Shown here: positions 1 to 5,386 of the stretch, in pieces | Numbering within the stretch: position 1 is the first letter of the stretch | Layout of the letters: each line of letters opens with the position of its first letter | Source of the DNA: Candidatus Omnitrophota bacterium | GTDB taxonomy: Bacteria > Omnitrophota > Gorgyraeia > B26-G9 | Length of the DNA: 5,386 nucleotides | NCBI GenBank assembly: GCA_030630245.1 | Contig: DAOVNL010000075.1 | Coordinates: forward strand, 1 to 5,386 | Reading direction: 5' to 3' | Made by a program: the position numbers and the translations under genes | Notes under the pieces: model-generated | The model's database searches: none | Told to the model about the DNA's origin: nothing | What the model saw: only the letters and a program-made list of their open reading frames with translations

Positions 1-1
1 A

Positions 2-421
2 AAAGGTATTCTTTTTGCCGGTACCTCGGGAGCGGGTAGAAGCACTATTGCCAATCTGTGGAAAAAGAAGAAAGATACGGTTATTTTAAGCGATGACCGG
101 ATTATTGTACGCAAAATTGACTCTAAATTCTGGATATACGGTACTCCCTGGCATGGCGATGCCAAAATATCTTCCGCGGAGAAAGCTCCTTTAGAAAAGA
201 TTTTTTTTCTCAAACATGAAAACAGGAACCATATAGAAAAGATAAATCCCGCTGACGCAACCTCTCGTTTAATTGTCCGCTCATTTATCTCCATGTGGGA
301 TAAGGCGTCAATGGAATTTACTTTGAATTTCTGTACTGAATTGTCACAAAACATACCTACTTATGAATTAGGATTCCTTCCCGATGAAAGCATTGTGGAT
401 TTCATTACCGGTAAATTATGA
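2..421 (+). CDS. HprK/PEPCK-type kinase-like protein, C-terminal 139 residues (5' end outside window)
   Basis: The frame is open from base 2 to a TGA at 419-421; the start lies left of the window. The fragment begins just before a P-loop, FAGTSGAGRST (fragment residues 5-15). It continues with a Walker-B-like LSDDRIIV (29-36), YGTPWHGD (46-53), a FFLKHE segment (68-73), INPADATSRL (81-90), and a C-terminal LGFLPDESIVDFI (123-133). This order matches the HPr kinase/phosphorylase-like proteins found beside PqqD-family and nucleotidyltransferase genes, which are presumed to phosphorylate a peptide or small acceptor with ATP in the cytoplasm. The C-terminus looks natural. The oddity is Arg13 (codon 38-40, AGA) where the ATP-phosphate-binding Lys is expected, so ATP use may be impaired or changed. 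It overlaps the next gene by ATGA, so the two are very probably co-transcribed. The family call is fairly secure; the substrate is unknown, and nothing here shows that it acts on HPr. Confidence 0.8.
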   Translation, partial: KGILFAGTSGAGRSTIANLWKKKKDTVILSDDRIIVRKIDSKFWIYGTPWHGDAKISSAEKAPLEKIFFLKHENRNHIEKINPADATSRLIVRSFISMWDKASMEFTLNFCTELSQNIPTYELGFLPDESIVDFITGKL

Positions 422-2496
422 AATGCTCAAGCCTTGAATTTGTTAAATTAAGTGAAAATATATTGGATAAAGAAGCATGTCTGCGTTTTTTAGCCAAGGG
501 AAGAAGCATGTATCCAACGATAAGAGATGGGGATATTGTTAATGTCGAACCGGTTAAGGAGCGGGAAATAAGGTCAGGCGATGTGGTTTTTTATCGTAAT
601 AACGAAGAACGTATGGTCATGCACCGGGTGATAAAAAAACGAATGTTCAGCAATAGGGTTGTTTTCATAACCAGAGGGGATGCCAACCGGGATGAAGAGG
701 AAGTGTTTTTGAACCAAATTCTCGGACGGGTAAGAATTTTAGAAAGAAAAGGGCGAAAAACAGATATAACTCAAGGATGGGGAAAGCTGAGAAGCTTAAT
801 CAGTTCGGCATTTTTTTATTCGTTGATAAAGTTTAGACGTGTAGGAAGTAAGGTTTTAGGCTATGTCCAAGGGAGAAAGATTTACCGCTACTTAGCGAAA
901 AAAATAATAAAGATAAAAATTAACTACGCATGGGAATTTGAATCCAAGGGGCAGAATTTCCTTGTTGCCAAAAAAAATAACCAGGTTATCGCTAAGCTGA
1001 AACTGAATAATTTTTCAAAAGATTATCCCTATGACTGGTGGATTTTTGATATATGGGTAAAATGGCTTTATCGCGGCTTAGGAATCGGCAGTAATTTAAC
1101 CCAGGAAGCTTATAATTATGCGGCTAAGCACAAAGCTGCACAGATCAGGTTATTTGTATTTGAAGATAATAAACAGGCTTTAAGGCTGTATGAAAAGATG
1201 GGATTTTACCGAATTTTTAATTCAGAGATGAACACGGTGATGGCAGATGGGATTAGAAAAAGACATAAAATCGTTTTAGAAAAAAATATCCGGGAGAATA
1301 AGATAAATAAGCTTGAGAAAGGATTAACTAAAACAAATCAGGAATCAGTACAGGTTGAAGATTGGGACAAGTTTCTAATTTCATTTATTACCTCAGAAAA
1401 TATTGATTTTTGTCTTGAAAAGATTTCCCGCCCGGATTTTAACTGGGACAATTTTTTTAAGATCGCTTTTAAGCAAAAACTGGCGCCGTTAATTTTTAAA
1501 AATTTTCTCAAGAATGAAAAAGTCAAACTTTATATACCCAAATCTATTTTGTCAAAATTTGGGCATAGTTATTACGCTACTGCCGCGTACAATACGCTTA
1601 TTTTTAGAAGATTGGGTGAAATTTTGAGGCCTTTTAAGGAAAGTGGAATAAAAATGCTGTTTTTAAAAGGCCCGGTGTTGATAGGCCTTATTTATAAAGA
1701 CATAGGATTAAGGCCGATGAGTGATATTGATGTATTAATTGATAAGAATGATCTTGAAAAGGCAGATAACGTATTGCGTTCATCAGGGTATATTTCACCC
1801 ATAAACTTTCGAGATGCTTTAAACAATACTTCGCGTTCAGTCATTAATACTTTAGAATATAAAAAATTTCCGGACGATAACTTCTTCATCCACATCCATT
1901 GGCATTTGATTAATTGTACCTGGCCGTTGGATTTTTTGGTGAGTAAAATTGAAATGGGAAGAATTTGGAATCAAGCCCGGAATTTAAACATCGAGGGGGT
2001 TGATGTTTTGACACTGGCACCAGAGCATCTTCTGATATATCTAGCCCAGCACAGTTTTACTCATTTTTTGAGCCCGTTGATTCTATTTGCGGACATTATA
2101 GGGGTATTAAAAGTTTATAAACAAGATTTGGACCGGCAGGTACTTATTAAAGAGGCAGAGAAGTTTAGTCTATCGTTTGTATTATATTATTGCCTAAACT
2201 TTATTTCAAAGCGGTTAGGATATGATATCCCGGAATTGAAAAATATGAAGATAAGAAAAAACAGTTTGTTAGAAAGAATGTTTAATTTTTATGTTTTCAA
2301 AAAAAATAATTATTATTTTTTTTGTTACCTTGTTTATTTTTTAGGACAAAAAGGATTTTTATCCAAATTAAGATTTATAAAAAGAACTGTTTTCCCTTCC
2401 TCTTATGTAATGGCTCATAACTTGGGGGTATCGTCTTCCCAGATAAGAATCTCTCATTATTGCCGCAGATTGGTTAATCACCGGTTTAGATTTTAA
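418..2496 (+). CDS. Three-domain fusion: S26-type peptidase + GNAT acetyltransferase + NTP_transf_5-like nucleotidyltransferase
   Basis: Domain 1 (about residues 15-140) is an S24/S26 peptidase. It has GRSMYPTIRDGD with nucleophile Ser30, MHRV with His69, and FITRGDAN with Asp88, the Ser/His arrangement of archaeal/SEC11-type signal peptidases rather than the Ser/Lys of bacterial LepB. There is no clear N-terminal membrane anchor. A Lys/Arg-rich linker follows (about 140-168). Domain 2 (about 169-290) is GNAT: the acetyl-CoA loop YRGLGIG (218-224), then FEDNKQALRLYEKMGF (248-263). Domain 3 (about 314-692) resembles the uncharacterised nucleotidyltransferases of PF14907: FLKGPVL (415-421), the metal-binding MSDIDVLID (434-442, Asp436 and Asp438), IHIHWHL (491-497), and the typical C-terminus with RTVFPSSY (656-663) and YCRRL (681-685). 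The ATG overlaps the kinase stop (ATGA) and has no good Shine-Dalgarno site, so translational coupling is likely. The next in-frame Met (31) would remove Ser30. Substrates of all three domains are unknown. The gene looks more A+T-rich than the ABC genes beside it. Confidence 0.88.
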   Translation: MKCSSLEFVKLSENILDKEACLRFLAKGRSMYPTIRDGDIVNVEPVKEREIRSGDVVFYRNNEERMVMHRVIKKRMFSNRVVFITRGDANRDEEEVFLNQILGRVRILERKGRKTDITQGWGKLRSLISSAFFYSLIKFRRVGSKVLGYVQGRKIYRYLAKKIIKIKINYAWEFESKGQNFLVAKKNNQVIAKLKLNNFSKDYPYDWWIFDIWVKWLYRGLGIGSNLTQEAYNYAAKHKAAQIRLFVFEDNKQALRLYEKMGFYRIFNSEMNTVMADGIRKRHKIVLEKNIRENKINKLEKGLTKTNQESVQVEDWDKFLISFITSENIDFCLEKISRPDFNWDNFFKIAFKQKLAPLIFKNFLKNEKVKLYIPKSILSKFGHSYYATAAYNTLIFRRLGEILRPFKESGIKMLFLKGPVLIGLIYKDIGLRPMSDIDVLIDKNDLEKADNVLRSSGYISPINFRDALNNTSRSVINTLEYKKFPDDNFFIHIHWHLINCTWPLDFLVSKIEMGRIWNQARNLNIEGVDVLTLAPEHLLIYLAQHSFTHFLSPLILFADIIGVLKVYKQDLDRQVLIKEAEKFSLSFVLYYCLNFISKRLGYDIPELKNMKIRKNSLLERMFNFYVFKKNNYYFFCYLVYFLGQKGFLSKLRFIKRTVFPSSYVMAHNLGVSSSQIRISHYCRRLVNHRFRF
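2299..2323. repeat. Perfect A/T-only inverted repeat inside the fusion gene
   Basis: The bases read A8, TAAT, a central T, ATTA, T8. This is a perfect dyad with 12-base arms. It encodes KKNNYYFFC, with each of the first four residues given by a repeated identical codon (AAA AAA AAT AAT TAT TAT TTT TTT). It lies about 180 bases beyond the permease stop in the permease's direction of transcription. It could mark a weak bidirectional stop or pause, but an A/T-only stem is unstable and no role is shown. Confidence 0.6.
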
Positions 2497-2499
2497 TAG

Positions 2500-3306
2500 C
2501 TAATATTGGATAAGGTTTCCCTGCCGGCGGGCTTTTTTAAGGGCAAAGGTAAAAGAAAACAGGCTTGCAGGTATAAGAACAAGGCAGAAAACAAACAGAA
2601 AACTCCATTCTGATCTTAATTCCCCAAGAGAATAACCTTTATATACAGCCAGTTGAATACCGCGTATGGCATAGGTTATAGGCAGGCATTTGGCAATTGA
2701 TTGTAAGGCCGCGGGCAGTACTGCCACCGGAAAATAAACCCCGCCTAAGAGCCCCTCAAACGTATTGATCACCCAGGCAACAGGATTGCCTTTTTTCAGG
2801 ATTATTATGCAGCTGGCAGAGAGTATGCCTAAGCTGCTGAATGATATAACAGTTAGAACCAGGATTACAATAGTGGATAAAATATTCAAATTAGAAAAGT
2901 CTATGCCGAATAAAAAAATCCCCAGCATGATATAGATCAGTACATCCAGAGTAGCAAAGATAAGGTTCCATAATCCCATGCCCAAAAGGATTATGCCGAC
3001 ATTGGTCGGGGTTAATAGTAGGGATTCCAATGTGCCCTGCAGCTGCTCAGAGCGAATACGCGATGAAAAAGAGCCGATGCCAACACCGATATAGCTGAAA
3101 AAGGCCATACCTAAAAGAACATAAGAAAAATAATTTACACCGAATTCTTCCAGGTAAGAGGTCATTCTGTGCCCGAATAATTTATCGATAAAAAAATAGG
3201 TTAAAACACTGGCCGCGACACTGAAGATATTGAACAAGAAAGCAATCTTGTAACTTGCTTCAATCAAAAAATCTTTTTTCAATAAAGCATAAATCTTGCG
3301 CATCAT
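2500..3306 (-). CDS. ABC-2 type transporter permease
   Basis: A 268-residue integral membrane protein of usual length for an ABC-2 permease. About six membrane segments can be read, near residues 20-42, 57-79, 103-132, 141-170, 176-200 and 234-256. The short N-terminus, with KKDFLIEASYK (10-20), is typical of the family. The loop SEQLQGTLESLLLTP (86-100) is the characteristic ABC-2 coupling region. GGVYFPVAVLP (188-198) followed by LPITYAIRGIQ (208-218) is the conserved C-terminal signature. With the ATPase encoded just upstream it should form a two-subunit exporter in the inner membrane; the cargo (lipid, polysaccharide, drug or peptide) cannot be read from sequence. There are two tandem ATGs (3306-3304 and 3303-3301). 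A GGGA Shine-Dalgarno core lies 2 nt from the first and 5 nt from the second, so the second (267 residues) is at least as likely to be used. The stop codon is 3 bp from that of the convergent fusion gene. Confidence 0.92.
   Translation of the reverse strand: MMRKIYALLKKDFLIEASYKIAFLFNIFSVAASVLTYFFIDKLFGHRMTSYLEEFGVNYFSYVLLGMAFFSYIGVGIGSFSSRIRSEQLQGTLESLLLTPTNVGIILLGMGLWNLIFATLDVLIYIMLGIFLFGIDFSNLNILSTIVILVLTVISFSSLGILSASCIIILKKGNPVAWVINTFEGLLGGVYFPVAVLPAALQSIAKCLPITYAIRGIQLAVYKGYSLGELRSEWSFLFVFCLVLIPASLFSFTFALKKARRQGNLIQY
2520..2538 (+). terminator. Possible weak rho-independent terminator for the fusion gene
   Basis: Bases 2520-2523 (CCTG) can pair with 2528-2531 (CGGG) around a CCGG loop, with one G-T wobble, and six T follow at 2533-2538. 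It starts 24 bases after the fusion-gene stop, the right place and direction for its terminator. The stem is only 4 bp, however, and the same bases encode the KKARRQ tail of the permease on the other strand, so chance is a real alternative. Confidence 0.3.
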
Positions 3307-4085
3307 TTTCCCGTCAGTTTTAAGTAAATCTCAGTAAGTGTTGCCGAATCCGAATGGATCCTCCGGCATAATTCTTCTTTTGTGCCGAAGCCGAGAATTC
3401 TTCCCTTGTTTAGGATCAGGAACCGGTCGCATATTTGCCGCGCCTCATTAATATTATGTGTAGCAAACAATATTGTTTTTCCCTGTTGTTTTAAAGCAGT
3501 TATATATTTGAGCAACTCCAGGCTGGTATTATAATCCAGGCTTTTTGTCGGCTCATCAAAAAGCAGGATGCCGGGATCGTGCAGCAGAGCGCGGATAAGA
3601 GAGAATTTTCTTTTCATCCCTGTGGAATAACTGTCAAAGCGCTTATCTTGATAATCAATATCAAAAACTTTAAACAATTCATTGATGCGGCTCTCGGCAT
3701 GCTTTTGATTGAGTCCATGCATCGCTGAAAAGAAATCCAGGTTTTGTTTGCCGCTGAGCCTCCAGTAGAAATTCCGCTCCTCGGCTGTTACAAGGCCTAT
3801 GATCGATTTTATCTTTTGCTCATCATGTTCTGTGGAGTAGTTGTTTACTCTCACTGTGCCTGTATCGGGCAGGATCAAGGTGGAGATAATTTTTAAAAGC
3901 GTAGTTTTGCCCGCGCCGTTGGCCCCGAGTATCCCGATAATGCTTTCCCCGGGCAGCGACAGGGTTATATCATCAAGCGCGCAAACGGGAGTATTTTTAA
4001 AATTAAAGCTCAGGATCTTTCTCCAGGCAAGGGGAGGATAGAATGACTTGCTGACATCTTTGAGTTCGATAAGTATTGTGTCCAT
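3303..4085 (-). CDS. ABC transporter ATP-binding protein (ABC-2 exporter ATPase)
   Basis: A 260-residue nucleotide-binding subunit with all core motifs: A-loop region near KSFYPP (13-18), Walker A GANGAGKTT (54-62), signature YSTGMKRK (153-160, a variant of LSGGQ usual in export ATPases), Walker B ILLFDEPT (173-180, catalytic Glu178), D-loop SLD (182-184) and switch His210 in ATHN. The Q-loop region reads GLVTAEERNFYWRLSG (97-112), without a clear Gln. ERxFYWRL is, as I recall it, a hallmark of one subgroup of ABC-2 exporter ATPases. An extra stretch, PPLAWRKILSFNFK (17-30), lies between the first strand and CALDDITL, as in that subgroup. It should couple ATP hydrolysis to export through the permease encoded next, whose start it overlaps. 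The ATG at 4085 has no Shine-Dalgarno site and lies about 2 bases from the predicted transcription start. No other usable start exists before Walker A. The cargo is not determinable; the family call is secure. Confidence 0.94.
   Translation of the reverse strand: MDTILIELKDVSKSFYPPLAWRKILSFNFKNTPVCALDDITLSLPGESIIGILGANGAGKTTLLKIISTLILPDTGTVRVNNYSTEHDEQKIKSIIGLVTAEERNFYWRLSGKQNLDFFSAMHGLNQKHAESRINELFKVFDIDYQDKRFDSYSTGMKRKFSLIRALLHDPGILLFDEPTKSLDYNTSLELLKYITALKQQGKTILFATHNINEARQICDRFLILNKGRILGFGTKEELCRRIHSDSATLTEIYLKLTGK
3309..3314 (-). promoter_or_regulatory. Shine-Dalgarno site of the permease gene
   Basis: Read on the minus strand this is ACGGGA, inside the last codons of the ATPase gene. 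The GGGA core lies 2 nt from the first ATG of the ATGATG junction and 5 nt from the second. The ATPase TGA is embedded in the same hexamer, so reinitiation by terminating ribosomes is likely and should keep the two subunits balanced. Confidence 0.55.
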
Positions 4086-4093
4086 AATAAATT

Positions 4094-4122
4094 AAAATAG
4101 CAGATAAACAGCCTGTAGTCAA
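4094..4122 (-). promoter_or_regulatory. Sigma-70-like promoter of the ABC transporter operon
   Basis: On the minus strand there is TTGACT (-35, 4122-4117; 5 of 6 to TTGACA), a 17-base spacer, and TATTTT (-10, 4099-4094; 4 of 6 to TATAAT). The expected transcription start is near 4087, two bases before the ATPase ATG at 4085, which predicts an almost leaderless mRNA. This fits the missing Shine-Dalgarno site. Confidence 0.6.
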
Positions 4123-4206
4123 CATGCATTGCGGGGAGGGGGAAGGCGCGGAAAAATTACCTTAGCTTATTCTCTCTCGGCAGTTCTGCTTGATGCTGAT
4201 TTTGCC

Positions 4207-4236
4207 TTGTCAAATTATTAGCTTGTGTGATAAAAT
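4207..4236 (+). promoter_or_regulatory. Sigma-70-like promoter of the SurA-N-like gene
   Basis: TTGTCA (4207-4212, 5 of 6 to TTGACA), an 18-base spacer and TAAAAT (4231-4236, 5 of 6 to TATAAT). Transcription would start near 4243, giving a leader of about 49 bases that contains the AGGGG ribosome site. It is divergent from the ABC promoter, with about 84 bases between the two -35 boxes. That gap contains a purine-rich G tract at 4131-4151 and no recognised operator. Confidence 0.6.
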
Positions 4237-4275
4237 AAATGTTGTTATAGGGTTGTGTTTCTGTTTATATAAAAT

Positions 4276-4280
4276 AGGGG
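4276..4280 (+). promoter_or_regulatory. Shine-Dalgarno site choosing the 4292 start
   Basis: AGGGG lies 11 bases before the ATG at 4292, a slightly long spacing. It supports 4292 over the in-frame ATG at 4193, which has no ribosome site and would put the promoter inside the coding sequence. Confidence 0.5.
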
Positions 4281-4291
4281 AATTTTTTATT

Positions 4292-5386
4292 ATGAAGCTA
4301 AAACGTTTTTATCTGCTCAATCTTCTGGTTGCTTTTTTGGTTTTTTCCTTGTCCTGTTCTTCATTGAGCCTTGCCCAAACTCAAGGTACAACTGAGCCTC
4401 AGATAGCCGGACAATTATTCGGTGTTGATGTGCCTGCCGGCAATTATTATTTTGCCAAAAGAGTGGTGATGTCATACGGCGCGAAATGGAGAGGGACCCC
4501 GCAAACCGAACAAGAATTAGAAGATCTCCTCTGGCAGGAATTGCTTTTTTCTTATGAGTCTTTCAGGCAGGGTGTACAGGCGAGCCCAGAGGAAATAGAT
4601 AAGGAAATAGAAAAGCTGTTAAAGGCCAGCAAGGTGGAATTCAAGTGGCGGGTTGATAAGGAAGAGTATCAGAAATGGGTTAAAGAAAATCTGGGGGTAG
4701 AGCTTGATACATTTCGTAATCAGCTTGAGCATTTGGTAAAGCTTGAGAAACTGCGTAAGCAGACAATAGACAGTTTTGACCCTGAAGTAACAGAAGAAGA
4801 GGCATACCAGAAGTTTCTCAATGAATATAATACGCTTATGGTGGAATTAAAGCAGTTTGATGAGCAAAAACTCGCAGTTGAGTTTTACAAAAAATCGATT
4901 GTTCCTGTTTCAAAAAAAGACACTGAAGCGCTGATTTGGAACGATCTGATTCTTTCTTTTGAGGCAGCAAAAAGGGGAATTACAGCACAGGACAATGAGA
5001 TTGATAAAGATATTCTGAAACTTTTGCGCAGTTATGAGGTTAGGTTTAAGTGGAAAGAAGAAACTGATAAATATGAAGAATGGGTAAAAGAGAAATTCGA
5101 TATTTCTGCTGAAGACTTCAAAAAGCGCGTTGCTCAGCTTATTGCTATTGATAAATTAAGGGCTAAAATCGCGTCAAAAGAAGAGCCGGCGATTAAAGAA
5201 GAGAAAATATACCAAAAATTTCTAAACAAAAACAGGTTGGTTTCTATCGCCTATAGCCTGTTTTTTGATACTTATTTAAGCGGGGAACAAAATGTTTTAA
5301 CCTTTAATAATTTACAAGAAGCCGGAGAATTCTACGGCAGGATAAAAAGAGAAGCCGGATTTTGGGAGGATGAAAAAAGAAAAGAT
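4292..5386 (+). CDS. Exported SurA-N-like protein with duplicated helical module (3' end outside window)
   Basis: 365 codons are visible with no stop. The N-terminus is a signal peptide: MKLKR, a hydrophobic core at about 6-20, then SLSLAQ (24-29) with probable cleavage after Ala28. Cys22 follows FSLS, a poor lipobox. The rest is charged, helical and rich in Glu/Lys. Two similar modules follow. Module A (about 72-190) has FKWRVDKEEYQKWVKENLG (117-135) and VTEEEAYQKFLNEYN (166-180). Module B (about 207-326) has FKWKEETDKYEEWVKEKFD (252-270) and IKEEKIYQKFLNKN (301-314). The pattern (E-x-x-ID-x-x-I-x-x-LL, F-K-W, Y-x-x-WVKE, F-x-x-x-[VL]-x-x-L, KLR) resembles the N-terminal chaperone domain of SurA/PpiC-type periplasmic foldases. 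No parvulin isomerase domain is visible, though one could follow. The likely role is binding unfolded envelope proteins, or a lineage-specific structural role. The cell-location call is firmer than the function. Confidence 0.72.
   Translation, partial: MKLKRFYLLNLLVAFLVFSLSCSSLSLAQTQGTTEPQIAGQLFGVDVPAGNYYFAKRVVMSYGAKWRGTPQTEQELEDLLWQELLFSYESFRQGVQASPEEIDKEIEKLLKASKVEFKWRVDKEEYQKWVKENLGVELDTFRNQLEHLVKLEKLRKQTIDSFDPEVTEEEAYQKFLNEYNTLMVELKQFDEQKLAVEFYKKSIVPVSKKDTEALIWNDLILSFEAAKRGITAQDNEIDKDILKLLRSYEVRFKWKEETDKYEEWVKEKFDISAEDFKKRVAQLIAIDKLRAKIASKEEPAIKEEKIYQKFLNKNRLVSIAYSLFFDTYLSGEQNVLTFNNLQEAGEFYGRIKREAGFWEDEKRKD

Noticed and set aside
1338..1526. Open frame of 62 codons on the minus strand
   Set aside because: It lies wholly antisense to the nucleotidyltransferase part of the fusion gene, has no recognisable motif, and its composition follows the gene on the other strand.
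1692..1895. Open frame of 67 codons on the minus strand
   Set aside because: It is antisense to the most conserved nucleotidyltransferase motifs (Asp436/Asp438 region), which explains the open frame.
418..2496. Fusion gene as an artefact of lost stop codons
   Set aside because: The frame is open throughout, all three domains are in the same frame, and the linkers are charged and of plausible length. No sign of a frameshift is seen, though only relatives can settle it.
3841..4041. Open frame of 66 codons on the plus strand
   Set aside because: It is antisense to the Walker A region of the ABC ATPase and has no ribosome site or known motif.
4124..4165. 13-codon plus-strand frame in the intergenic region
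   Set aside because: Too short, without a ribosome site or promoter in the right place, and unlike a leader peptide.
4193..4291. In-frame upstream ATG that would add 33 residues to the SurA-N-like protein
   Set aside because: It has no ribosome site, would bury the signal peptide behind a Cys-rich stretch, and overlaps the best promoter. The 4292 start gives a standard signal peptide and has AGGGG upstream.
4340..4360. Lipoprotein signal at Cys22 of the SurA-N-like protein
   Set aside because: The residues before Cys are FSLS, with Ser at -3 where Leu is usual. SLA before Gln29 is a better signal peptidase I site. A lipoprotein is not fully excluded.
1..5386. tRNA, rRNA, CRISPR array, insertion sequence or riboswitch
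   Set aside because: No cloverleaf, regularly spaced repeat, transposase motif or recognised aptamer was seen. The only sizeable non-coding stretch is 206 bp, taken up by two promoters.

Overview
The window holds five protein-coding genes, the first and last cut by its edges, and no RNA gene, CRISPR array or insertion sequence that I can see. Base composition is A+T-rich overall and genes are packed tightly. The protein styles (an HprK-like kinase, an NTP_transf_5-type nucleotidyltransferase, a SurA-N-like exported protein) suggest a diderm environmental bacterium. The combination reminds me of Candidatus Omnitrophota or related metagenome lineages, but this is recognition of style, not proof.

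Left part, plus strand (1-2496): the C-terminal part of an HprK/PEPCK-type kinase-like protein (2-421) overlaps by ATGA a 692-residue protein (418-2496). That protein joins three domains usually found as separate proteins: a Ser/His S26-type peptidase, a GNAT N-acetyltransferase, and an NTP_transf_5-like nucleotidyltransferase. HprK-like kinases, peptidases and such nucleotidyltransferases recur together, often with a PqqD/RRE-like protein, in 'HPr-rel-A'-type loci and some lasso-peptide clusters. The pair may therefore be the downstream end of a peptide- or glycan-modification locus whose other members lie left of the window. The kinase fragment has Arg where the P-loop Lys is expected.

Middle, minus strand (2500-4085): a two-gene ABC-2 export operon. 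The ATPase (3303-4085) comes first and the permease (2500-3306) second, with an ATGATG overlap. The operon converges on the fusion gene with only 3 bp between stop codons. A good sigma-70-like promoter sits so close to the ATPase ATG that the mRNA would be nearly leaderless.

Right part, plus strand (4292 to the end): after a 206-bp divergent intergenic region with a promoter for each side, an exported SurA-N-like protein begins and runs off the window. The visible part carries two diverged copies of a ~120-residue helical module.

The ABC operon and the SurA-like gene look like ordinary envelope functions. The unusual part is the left block: the three-enzyme fusion coupled to a kinase-like protein with an altered P-loop.
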